From positions 6,444,490 through 6,508,489 of the forward strand of contig NC_056534.1 of the NCBI RefSeq assembly GCF_910596095.1: 64,000 bases of DNA, written 5' to 3'. Both the position numbers and the translations under genes were made by a program. Below are positions 46,801-57,600 of this stretch, piece by piece (positions within the stretch are counted from its first letter, which is position 1; every line of letters starts with the position of its first letter). The stretch comes from Thunnus maccoyii (taxonomy: Eukaryota > Chordata > Actinopteri > Scombriformes > Scombridae). The notes beneath the pieces were generated by a model. That model did no database searches. It saw only the letters and a list, made by a program, of their open reading frames with translations, and was not told the origin of the DNA.

Positions 46801-49481
46801 TAGAGCAGCCGGCGGTGGAGCTGAGGAGGGAGGTTAAAGGGAGAGTCTGTTTCTGTCTCTGCACACACACACAAACACACTCTGTGTGAAAGTGAATGTG
46901 CCTTGTTGTTCAGTCTGATCCGGTTTAAATACCTGAAAATGGAGGATTAGCATGCAGTGTGGTGCAGAACTGAGTGGTATGTGTGTGTGTGGATTGAAGT
47001 AATTAACATGTTGACAGTGATGGGCTATGTTTGTGTGTTTGTGTGTAACTAACCATGATCTCCAGAGAGCCGTTCTTGATGCTGCCTCCTCCTTGAGAGC
47101 GATCTGTCACCACAGTGAGTTGGTCCACATCATCCTGATCTCACACAAACACACAAACACACACACACACACAGTTAACCAAGTAAACTGAGAAGCAAAA
47201 AAGTATATATTCAAGACACTAACTTCCTGGAGAACATCTTTTTATGATATTTTTATGCACTATTTAAAAAAAAGCAACAGCAAAAATGGTTGTAACCAAG
47301 TAAGAAAAGAGCTGCATATGGCTCGTACTTGTACTAATATTCATAGCTGCAAATTTAATGATTTAAATGTTGTTCAATTCTGTAACATACGGTCAATAAA
47401 CTACAAAGATAATGCTCAAATTTACACAAAAATCTTTCCTTATGCTTATTTTTTCTGAAGCAATTTTCTGCGATGATTAGTCAATTAATCGATTAGTCGA
47501 TCAACAGAAAATTAATCTGCAACTATTTTCATTTTTTAATTAAACAAATGCCAAACATTTGATTGCTCCAGGTTTTTAAATGTGAGAATTTGCGGCTTTT
47601 TCTTCATCTTACATTATAGTAAATTAATTCAATTTTCTTTTGACAGACCAACAGTCCAAAATCCAGACATTTGATGACACCACTTTCGGCTCTAGGAAAT
47701 CCTGATGTTCATTTTTCACAGTTTTCTGACATTTTTGGACCAAACAACTAATCAGTTAATCAAGAAAATAATCATCAGATTAATTAATAATGAAAATAAT
47801 CATTAGTTGCAGCCCTAGAAGAAATGTCATACTTCTTTTCACACACCTTGATGAAAGCGCGAGAGTTGATGGGGTAGTAGTTTCCAGCGATGGGCTCCGA
47901 CTGCTTCAGGTGCCAAGTGGGCCGGAAGTCTTTCCTGTAGGACACAACAGCAACACACATACAGCTATCAGATTGTCCTTATAAGACACAGTGAGTTCAG
48001 GAAAACAACACTCACTTAAAGGCCCAGTGTGTAAAATTTAGTGGCATCTGGTGGTGAGATTGGAGATCACAACCAACTGAACAACCCAATTCCTCCTCCC
48101 CTGACAAGTGTTTTGGAGAACCTACGGTGGCCACAAAACTCATGAAAAATGTGAAAAGCCCTCTCTAGAGCCAGTTTTTGGTTTGTCCTTTCTGGGCTAC
48201 TGTAGAAACATGGCCTCTGTGGAAGCGGACCCTATATAGATATAAAGGGCTCATTCTAAGGAAACGACAACACAACAATTCTTTTCAAGTCAGTCCGTTC
48301 CACTAGATGCCACTAAATCTTACACACTGGTGCTTTAACACCAGTTTGTTTTTTGTTAGCAGTTGGATTCAAAAGTGTCCATCTTGATCTTAGAATAAAT
48401 TTGCCAAATGTAGTTTCTAATGTAACTGTTTCTATTAATTTCTTTTTAGAAGAAGAGACGATACTAAATACCAAACAAAGACAAAGTTTGATAGACACAC
48501 TCCTACTGTGGTTTAAAAGTGTGATAGCTGCAACTAGTTTGGCATGATATTGACTTTTCTACCGATTTCGACTGGATTTTTGAAATCTCAATCAGTAAGG
48601 ATGGGAAGACGTTCTTGGCAATTTAGGCTATAGTGATCTTACTAGCACATCTTTTTCACATTGTTCGGGTAAGTCTGTAAATCCGGTCGGTGTCGGTGGT
48701 CAGCTTACTTTCTCTGCAGCACCTCTCTGCCGTTAGAGTCTGTGTAGAAAATCTCTGAAGATTTGATACTGGTGTCAAAACGAGTGATCACCTCCTTCCC
48801 TAGATCGTCACTGCGAGAGAAAGAAAGAGAGATGGTGATGTTTCCTCACATACATTATTAAAAATTATAACTACAAATTAATAAAAAACATGCTGCAATT
48901 TCTATTTGTATATTTACCTACATATAAAAACCAGACATGACACCTTATATGGCTCTACTATACTCACTCAATGGGAATCGGCCCGACTGTCCACTCCAGC
49001 TCCAGAGCTCTGCTGTCCGTGTAGAGACGGACCACCTGAGAGACCCAGGGAGCAAACCACTGCCTCACCTCCTGCACCACTGAGGTCTGATGGGGATGGG
49101 ACAATATAAATAAGTAAATTCTTACCTTCACACTATTAATACTCCTTTTCATTGAACATATTCATCAAATAAATTATACACTCTCCTGCTGCAAGCAAAC
49201 ACTGTTTCTCCAAAACTTTACTTTTCTCTTTAATGAACAATTGAACAACAAACTGTGCAAAGACAATCTGTATTTACTTAGTTGAAAACTTGACGCAGGG
49301 TGTGAGATAAAAAAGGAATGTGGTGTAATTTTATGAGGCTCAGTCTCTACCTGAACAGTCTCAGTCTTGGCGATCTTGCTGATTATAAAAGGTGTGGAGG
49401 AGTTCGGTCTGAAGATGTAAGCACCTGAAGGCTGGTTACTGCATGAATTGTTCCCGTCACTGGCGTTGTACCTGGAACATT

Positions 49482-49520
<39 letters not shown>

Positions 49521-50247
49521 TACACACATATTAACAACAACAAAGGTGTCCTGGCTTGAGTTTAAAGATATGTTTCTGCCAGAAAGTTACTAACCAATAG
49601 AAGTTTTGACTCAGTTTGATGGTCTGTTTGGTCTCCAAGTTGCTGAGGCTGCTCAACAGGCCGGTGTCGGGGTCAAAGGTCACTCGTAGATACTGGAGGA
49701 GAGAATGCAGGTTTGTTTGACATCACGCTGACTGACTGAACAATCCCATTTCATTGACAACAACATGAAACAAGTGTATAATAAAGCTGTGTGAAGACCT
49801 TGTTCTGGATGGCGGTGGCTGCGCGGTGCTGCGTGGACGCGGGCGGAGGCCCGTCCTGAAGCAGGGACACGGAGTAGGTGCTGTAGCCCAGAGGAGGAGC
49901 CTGCACCTGGAACACCAGCTCGTTGACGGCGAAGCCTCGTTTCTTCCTCACCTCCTGAGTGACTGTGGACACCGGAACCACCTGGAACAGTGACACAAAG
50001 AAGCTGTTAACTGGTTATGTCATTTTTATGTATTCTCCCAGTTTTAAAAAATTACAGAAAGTACTTAAACCATACACCACGGCTGCAGGATCAGTGCCAA
50101 AAGGTTATAAAAAGTGTGAAAAGTGTATTGTCTTAAAATATGATTGAAAACAATATATTTTAACTACTTGCAAAAGGCAATAAAATATAACATCACATAT
50201 CATTTTCTGACACAGCTTGTTGTGGATTACCTCATACTTAATGCTGC

Positions 50248-50284
<37 letters not shown>

Positions 50285-53200
50285 ACCTTGCAGTCCACAG
50301 ATTTCCCGTTAGCATCAGATACGGCGTAAGCTGTTCCGTTGACCGGAAGCCTGACCGGCCAAGTGACGGGCCGAGCGAGAGGATTGTACACGTTGACTGA
50401 GAACTGAGAGAGAGAGAGAGATGTGGGTTTAAGTCTCAGATGTTACAGAGAAAGGGAATAAATCTGTTTGAGTTTGAATGGACTTCATGAGAGTGTGTGT
50501 ATGTGTCACCTTTTTGCTGGACTCAGTGAGAGGACACACACTGATGTTGAGGTTGTCACAGTAGATTCGCTTTGCGGACGAACCACTGAGAGCAGCCAGA
50601 CTGTTACTGACCAGAACCTGGAAGGAGCAGATACATTAAATACTACGATCACATAAAGGACACACAATAACACAACAGGTCGTTTCAATTTAAGCATTAT
50701 ACTTGGTAAAAAGTCATATTTCGGCTTGGCTTATAATTCCCATAATACAAAATTGTAGCTGATCCAGATGGACAGCTTTACTTAGGAACCTACAGTAATT
50801 CATATATCTTCATGTACGAACCCATAAGCAAATAATGCCTTGTGTGGTTTGAAATACCTGACAATGCTGCCAGCCGTTGGCGAGCCTCCTGGCGTAGTCG
50901 TTGGCTACATGCTGCTTCTCAGTGCCTGACACTGCGTCGTGGTGCTGAGCCACCGCCATGGCTTTCTCTGCCAATGAAAGCAGGGGAGCAACTGTCAGTC
51001 GCCAACAGTTTGTTTGTTTTCAGTCATATTTATTGGTACCGAGACCATGATAATGACACTGTGACACTGAGAATATTTGGGGAGTTGTTCATTTCTCCAT
51101 TTTAAAGGAGCAGTGTGTAAGATTTAGTGGCATCTAGTGAAGTGGCAGAAATGGAATATAATATTCATAAATACTGTATGTTTTAATCAGTGTATAATAC
51201 CATGAAAATAAGAATCATGTTTTCGTCACCTTAGAATGAGCTCTTTATATCTACATAGGGTACAGGTCCTCTTCCATGGAGGCTGCCATGTTGCACTGCA
51301 ATGTTTCTACAGTAACCCAGAATGGACAAACCAAATGCTGACTCTAGACAGGGCCTTTCACGCTACACGCTTGGAAGGGGAAGGGGGAATTGGGTGCAAC
51401 CTCACTTCTAAATGCCACAAAATCTTACAGACTGGTCCTTTAATAGCCATTTTTTACTGAGGTATAAATGTGACCAATAGGAGGAGATACAACAGCTTCC
51501 CTCCCCAGTGCCCTTGCTCCATAAGTGATGTTTTAGAGCAAAAATGAGTAAAAACCAAATCTCACTCATGGGCTGGCTGTCACCCTCCCCAAAGGGTCCC
51601 TTCCTGGAGTTCGGCCCACCGAGTACCTCCAGCTGGTTACACGTCTGTATGAAAACAAAGCCACACAGTTACAACAGTCAGCAGACCTTTTCACTGCTTC
51701 AGAGTGCATTACTTTGGCGACTGCCACAACATTTAGTACAGAAATTTGCGCTCCCAGAGGATGAATCCATTGACTTTGGTGATCTGCTGCCACCGATAGA
51801 TCAAGATTTTCACTTGTCAAGACACCTTTTAATGCTGCATTCTCACAATGCTGGCAGAATGGGAAGAACAGGAAAACTTCCAGTTGTTCTGACTCAGGAG
51901 TGTTCATGCATTAGTTTATGTTGGTTACCCCCACTGCTAGCCTTGTAGTGACATGATTTAAACAGCCTAAATTAGCTTATTTTGTGTGTTACAGTGGTGA
52001 TGGTTGCTTTAAAACCACATTACCATCATAATTAGTCTGTCCGATATGACCTAAACGCAGCATAAACAAATGATAGAATTCCCATCATCATCAAATGTAC
52101 TTTGAGATTAATGCTAACAAAGCATAATAATGCTAATAAGAGCTAAATGACACAGCATGTGATACTATATGTCAGCATTTAGTGTAACATGCTGTAGGCA
52201 AGTATATTAACACGCTAACTGCATAATATGTAGTTAACATCTAACAATGGTATTAATACGCTAAAACTTTTGGATGGTTAATATGTGTAGCTAGTGTGTT
52301 ACCATGCTAATGTTTAGCTACATGTTACATATTAAAGTATGCTATCATGCTAATTGGTAGCTGACAGTGCAGTGCAGTGCAGAACAGAGCTTGTCCAGGG
52401 AGAGTCTGAGATGTCTTTAAATCTCCTCTCAGTTGATGACATTTGTAATCTTTGAATGTATGAACTGTAAAGAGATTTTGGCTTTAATGAATCCGTGTTT
52501 GAAATCTCAGAGTGTACGTCTGACTACCTGCAGATTGCTGTTGCTGAGCCTTTCGTAACGTTTCAGTGCCGGTCGGCTGGTGAAGTAGCCGGTCCAGAAA
52601 TCATGAGAATCGTCTGCATAGGGGAAGAAATCATCTCTCTTCAAAGCCCTGTGAAGAAAAGAAGAAGTTGAAACAAAAATACACAAAAAAACAGTTCTTC
52701 ATACTGTAATTGTAGGTTCATTTTATTTTAAATAGGCAATTAAATTCTCTTACTCGTTTAAAGTTCATACTACCATGTAAGGTTTGCTCTGTGCAGCTCC
52801 TGGAGGTAACAGGAAGGAGTAGAATAGAGAACGTTGACCATGCTGCCGTTCGCCTGCAGGGCGTTAACGTAGTGGATGAGCTTGTCCAGGTTCTTGTACC
52901 ACAGGTTGGCATTCTCATACTGGAAGTCTGAGCCCATGGTCATGATGATGTGATTGGTCTTATACACCAAAGCCTGAGAGAGGAGGAAGATGAGGAGGAG
53001 GAGGAGGAGAGGTAACCAAAAACATGAGAATCTCGTGTTTTCAGTATATTCTTTGGCTTGTCAGAGTGGACATAGAAGATATTAAATTCACCAAAATTTA
53101 ACAATTCATACAACTACAGATGTCTGACTGCCTGGTAGGTACTTTTTCATAATTGTTTTTTCCTCATTATTAGCAGATTTATTTGACCACTAAATATCAG

Positions 53201-56200
53201 TGAGAATGGTGGTATGATGTACAAAAGTGGTATAACATCAATGGAAATTGAGTTTTTAAGCACTGCCACACTTCCACATCTAATCATATAGTATCACTCA
53301 GTCAAAAAGTAGTTTGTCTTGTTGGTTTCTTGTTGAAAAAATGTTGAAGACAGTAATGATGCTGACATTTTATTGGCTGAGGTTTGTTACTTAAAGATAA
53401 AAAAATACTCTGCTTTGAATGATACTTGTGTCCAATATAGTTTTTCCCACAAAAAAAGTTCTATTAAAATCCTTAAAAATCTACTTTCTCCCTTAGTGAA
53501 AAATCATACAAAAGTTTTAATTTCAAAGGTTTGACTGTTGGACACAAGACGTCTCCTACTTCACAGAAAAGTCCTGCATATTGGACCACAGTTTGCTACA
53601 AACTAGCTTTTATGTCACAAGTCATTCTCAGAGGTACAGGCCTTAACCTCTGATTTAAAGTGAGCACAGAAAAATGTTCACCTTTCAACAGATTAATGTG
53701 AAAACAACCTCTGGACATACAGTTTTCTACACAGTGAAGACAAGTGAGGTAATAATAAGTAAATGGGGACTTTAATTTCACTTATTTTTTGCCTTTATTT
53801 TAATAAATTTATTAACATTTCATGTCAAATTATATATCTTTGTTACATACACAGGATTGTGTACAGTGAGCTGGTCATTAGTCAGTATATCCTTTACACT
53901 TTCACCTATGAGGTGTGTTTATGTTCAGTTGTGTGTGTGTGTCTAACCTGATTGTTGGCGATTATGAGGAAGCGCTTCACCACATCATCAACGTTATAGT
54001 CCTCCAGGTCAGGGTCATCTCTGATTGGTGGATCATCACAGGACTGGTCCCAGCAGAAGCCTTCAGGTGGGTTGTACCCATTAGGAAGGATCCCTGTTGG
54101 GTGTTATAGAGGGCAAAGGTTACATCTTACCTCTAGTGGTATCTGGTCATGCAGTAGAAAAACAAGTATTTTTGTAATTTGGGTGAAGAAGCCCCTTTAT
54201 AGTATTTTGTTACCAGTGAAGAGGTCGGCCATCGGGGGTGTGAGGCTGTCAGACGCTCTCCACAGAAGCTCCTGCTCCTTCTCAATCATCCTGTGATTGC
54301 GGTCCTGGTAGTCCAGACGACCAAAGAAGAAGCCGTCATATCCCATCTGGAACAAGACACACAGGTGAATAAATGTATTTTCCAAACTAGTTTTTAACCC
54401 AATTCAGTTATTCTGTTTTTTGTATGTGCAGTATCAGACACATAATACATAAAAAGCATAATAATAATAAAACAGCAGAATATATAACTACAAAAAAGCA
54501 AAGAAGAGCAGCGAACAGCAGCATGCATACATACACAACAATCATCTGTATTTGATATTAATACCCAGAAATAAAAGTAGCAAATATATTTCCAAATTGA
54601 ATATTTATCCAAAAACCCTGTGATGTACAGTTTATCTGGTTTCCAAACCAGTTATTGGATGTCTGGTTTTGACTATTATTAGATTAACTTTACTTATTCC
54701 TGTCTGTTTGATTTATTTGTGCATTAAACTGCATTAACTTCTACAAACAATTTAAAGGCACCATGTGGAGTCAAATAGCAGCACTATGACGTATCTACAT
54801 GTCTGATTATCCTTTTTTAACTCTTTCAAATTAACAGTTAGTAATAATTTTAAAACGGGACTTTCTTGGCTCTAGTCTTGAGCTAAGCTACCTGTGCAAA
54901 CATGGAGGCGTGTTCACGGGCGTGGCCGAAGGGGTCGATGTGCCAGGCGACGCGGGGACGACCACAAGGTCCAAAAGTCTCGTTTAGGAACCTCAGGCCC
55001 ATGGTCATCTGGTCAATGACGGCGCTGTAGTGGGTAGTGGCCTCGTCACTCATACACCAGCCGCCATTCACAAACTCCAGACGGCCTGGAAGGAGGAGAG
55101 GAGAGAAATGTTCAGCAGATTATAAAATGAAAGCTGTCCAGTGTAAATGTAAATGTAAATGTACAGTATTGGTTCATGTACCTTCATTAACCAGCTGTTT
55201 GACTGTCTGCTGCATGTTGGAGCTCTGCCGTTTCCACCAGCGGTAGAAGAAAGCCGTCTCCACATAGATAAACCTCCTGTCTGGATTCTTCAACAGCTGA
55301 TCCACCACCGAGTCCAGGATGTACTGCACCCCCGCATGCTGGATGTCGTTACGGTCTACGAACACACACACACACACACAGGCACACATGGACTGAAGAC
55401 AAAAGCTTAAACTGATAAAAACACATTCTTGCTTAAAGAATGTTGTCCCAGTAAAGAAATATTATGACACTGTCTACAGAGTCTGTTCTTATTTTACAAA
55501 CCGCAAACAAAAGATACAAAAGTTTAGCTTTAGTTCATGAGACCCAAAATATGTTATATTTAATCATGTAGAAATCCCAGATGTAAGGCTTGAATTGTTA
55601 CGTTTATATGAATTAATTCCAACAGCAAAAGGACATTTGTAAAACTAATTTGTCACAGGTTTAACACACTTACATGTACAGTATGTAAACATAATTACAT
55701 TTACACTTGTGTAGCTTTAAGCAAAAAAAAACCTGACTAAAACTTCAAGAAATGTGCAATTTTTTACACAATTATCTGATTTTTTTAAAATCCTACAACT
55801 GAAAACCTCATGCTTACACTGTAGTATTAGACTACGCTTACACATGCAGGCTAAAACATGAGCTTCTACACACACACACACCATCCATCTACAGTGCAGA
55901 TGACCTCTGCTTACACAACCTCACATAAAATAACACACAGAGGTCAGATGGACGGTCACCTGCAGAACACGCGGCTGACCCGCTATAAAAAGACATGTGA
56001 CGGTGAAATTTACAAGCTATTCACTCAATGTCACTCAAACTATAAAACTGTTATTACAGTGTTTGCTTGGCAAAACATGATGTGGCCTTGTGAGAGCTGC
56101 AGAGATCATTAAAGCAAGCTGTTTGTCCATTTAAGTAGAAAAATGAACGTGAAAGTCAGAATGAAATTTCTTTAAAATACGGTGGATCCAATTGGTAAAA

Positions 56201-56678
56201 ACTGAAAGGGGTGAATGAAATATTTGGGGGCTGAGGTGCATTTATGGATGTTAAAAAATTATTAATTCATAACTGCTGACTGTGGATGGAATTGTGTGTC
56301 GGTTCTAATAAAGAGAGAAAAACAACAACTAACAAATAATATATAATATGCAGTCAATGCTGAGCGCAGAGTTTCTTACTTCAGGGCCCCTAAAAGCAGC
56401 AATAACTACACTTCTACAGGAGCTACTACAACTTGTGTTATCATGAAGGTATTTGTGCATTTTGGCAGCTACATCACTAGATTACAGTAAAGTATATGAT
56501 AGTGAAACAGTATAGAAAAAGGTAAACACACACATATTATCTGTATGTATGCGTACGTTTGTGTGTTAGACTGACCTCCATAGAAGTACTGATCCACAGT
56601 CTTGAGCCAGCCGACATCATCGTGTGTGTGAGGGACCAGGTGGACGTTCAGCATGTTGGACTTGGTAGCATGACATGA

Positions 56679-56732
<54 letters not shown>

Positions 56733-57480
56733 TTATTTGACAGCTTTAGTTACTTTTCAGATGAAGATCTGACAAAAAAAACAGTGTGTAGTCAGGGTCG
56801 CGACCCCTCAGATTTATCTGGTGACCCTTTGGAGGGGCCCGACCCCTAGGTTGGGAACCACTGGACTAAACTAGCTAACTGTATATAAAGTAGTTGAAAC
56901 TAGCTCCACCTCCAGCAGCTACAACAGTAACATGCTGCTCTAACACTGATGCTTCACTATTAATAATCTAATGATGTCATATGTAATAATATATCAGTCA
57001 GAGGGACCAAACCACTACTTTTACTGCAATACTCTAACTAAATCACGCTCATAATACTTATGTACTTTTACTCAAGTAGGATTTTTCATGCATTGTACTT
57101 GTGATTGAGTATTTTTACATTGCTGTATTGGTACTTTAAAGTATCTGAATACTTCTTCCACTACTGTCAACTACTGTTAAAAAAAGCAAAGAGGCAGAAG
57201 AAGAAAACAACTGCTAATTTTAGTTTCTAAGTAATTTCATTTCCTCATATAAACTGACAAAGCAGAAAGGCGGATGGGTGAAACTGAAAGTAGCTGTCAC
57301 ATCTGTCTAGCAGCACAAAGTGACTTCAGCTTTGGAGTTAAAAACAGTAAAAACATTTAGCTAGCTGACCTCATATCCGCAGGTAGCTGTCCGCTGTGTT
57401 TCCTGACCGACAGGAAAACTTAAAACCCCTCCGAGGATGAAGAGCAGAGCAGCAGCCAGCTGCCGCGACCTCACCGCCAT
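43752..57480 (-). CDS. man2b1: Lysosomal alpha-mannosidase, 23 coding exons
   Basis: Exons: 57480-57370, 56678-56576, 55355-55182, 55085-54892, 54346-54214, 54093-53948, 52973-52774, 52648-52528, 51644-51566, 50967-50858, 50617-50510, 50403-50287, 49981-49799, 49692-49595, 49471-49351, 49086-48968, 48810-48709, 47934-47847, 47134-47054, 46820-46596, 45879-45730, 45487-45385, 43855-43752. They sum to 2970 nt (989 aa; human 1011), all GT-AG and in frame. This glycoside hydrolase family 38 enzyme removes alpha-linked mannose from N-glycans in the lysosome. Visible: a signal peptide; zinc ligands H56 and D58 in [10 protein letters not shown]180 in [12 protein letters not shown] (nucleophile and zinc ligand in the family); H430 in [10 protein letters not shown]; then the beta-rich C-terminal half ([31 protein letters not shown]). 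All catalytic residues are present, so it is predicted active. Confidence 0.97.
44140..45346. repeat. Three-copy tandem repeat of about 375-427 bp
   Basis: The phrase CTCAGCTACC starts copies at 44140, 44567 and 44971, and each runs to a 'TTCAGGG' phrase (unit lengths about 427, 404 and 375 bp). Shared landmarks include CCATCAATGATTGGCAGCTC, GTGGAGGCTTTCTTCTAGTG and CTAGGAATGGTGATGTCAG. Copies 2 and 3 are closer to each other than to copy 1 (both read AAGCTAAAAATAGCAACTTC), so the latest step duplicated one unit. It fills most of man2b1 intron 22. Confidence 0.95.
46596..46820 (-). CDS. man2b1: man2b1 exon 20
   Basis: 75 codons: [37 protein letters not shown] and [17 protein letters not shown]. 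Human has LLKDDGRGVSEPLMENG and VRGRHLVLLDT at the same place. It is GC-richer than the surrounding introns. Confidence 0.94.
47471..47819 (-). repeat. Teleost 'GGCTGCAAC...GATTAGT' repeat (copy D)
   Basis: The right end reads CATTAGTTGCAGCCCTAGA, so the element points left. The left end is GATGATTAGTCAATTAATCG and the middle has GTCAGAAAA-type sequence on the minus strand. It ends only 27 bp from the donor of man2b1 exon 18. Confidence 0.8.
48016..48338 (+). mobile_element. Inverted-repeat element, copy 2 (MITE-like)
   Basis: Starts TTAAAGGCCCAGTGTGTAAA, ATTTAGTGGCATCTGGTGG and ends CACTAGATGCCACTAAATC, TTACACACTGGTGCTTTAA. It is the same family and orientation as the copy in trmt1 intron 7, with the shared interior phrase TTCTGGGCTACTGTAGAAAC. 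Man2b1 intron 17. Confidence 0.85.
50858..50967 (-). CDS. man2b1: man2b1 exon 10: HHDAVSGT active-site motif
   Basis: Encodes [37 protein letters not shown]430 corresponds to the last zinc ligand in mammalian enzymes (human H446). The codon joining exon 9 (51566) to this exon gives Lys. Confidence 0.95.
51102..51443 (-). mobile_element. Inverted-repeat element, copy 3 (MITE-like)
   Basis: Starts TTAAAGGAGCAGTGTGTAAG, ATTTAGTGGCATCTAGTG and ends CACAAAATCTTACAGACTGG, TCCTTTAA. The interior GTTTCTACAGTAACCCAGAA is the reverse complement of the other copies, so it is inverted. Man2b1 intron 9. Confidence 0.85.
54892..55085 (-). CDS. man2b1: man2b1 exon 4: catalytic nucleophile
   Basis: Encodes [20 protein letters not shown] to [19 protein letters not shown]. 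The Asp in HIDPFGH (residue 180) corresponds to human D196, the nucleophile and a zinc ligand. Confidence 0.96.
56576..56678 (-). CDS. man2b1: man2b1 exon 2: first zinc-binding motif
   Basis: Encodes [20 protein letters not shown] then [14 protein letters not shown]. The HTHDD segment supplies two zinc ligands of the GH38 active site. The acceptor AG at 56680-56679 is preceded not by pyrimidines but by about 50 nt of (GT)n; see the findings. Confidence 0.94.
56681..56731. repeat. (CA)n microsatellite abutting man2b1 exon 2
   Basis: About 25 CA units on the plus strand, i.e. (GT)n in the man2b1 transcript, ending exactly at the exon 2 acceptor. Confidence 0.97.
56777..57172. mobile_element. 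hAT-type non-autonomous remnant
   Basis: The phrase GGGTCGCGACCCCTCAGATT followed by GACCCTTTGGAGGGGCCCGA and TTGGGAACCACTGG is the classic hAT terminal sequence. The following 300 bp (CTCCACCTCCAGCAGCTACA, CTTTTACTCAAGTAGGATTT, GAATACTTCTTCCACTAC) is a teleost repeat I have seen joined to it. Man2b1 intron 1. Confidence 0.7.
57370..57480 (-). CDS. man2b1: man2b1 exon 1: start codon and signal peptide
   Basis: Encodes [37 protein letters not shown], a typical signal peptide (basic start, then a hydrophobic core to about residue 22). The ATG context GTCATGG has a purine at -3 and G at +4. In-frame upstream ATGs (for example MIFCVFPV) exist, as does an upstream Met in human, but this start gives the cleanest signal peptide. 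Confidence 0.88.
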
Positions 57481-57600
57481 GACGGGAAACACACAGAATA
57501 TCATATGACCTCTGTTTATGTTGGCTGTGGTCATGTGACAACACATCCACCGTGGAGACGGCGAAGGTCTTTTCCCTCCGTTATGACTTCCAGGCTGCAC

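Noticed and set aside
51970-52380. Recurrent GCTAA/ATGCTAA words suggesting a minisatellite.
   Set aside because: Spacing is irregular with no clear unit; it looks like AT-rich background or a decayed repeat.
53030-53765. A possible repeat with CTTGTGTCCAA / TTGGACACAAG.
   Set aside because: The inverted 11-mers are close together but element boundaries could not be found, so it was not listed as a feature.
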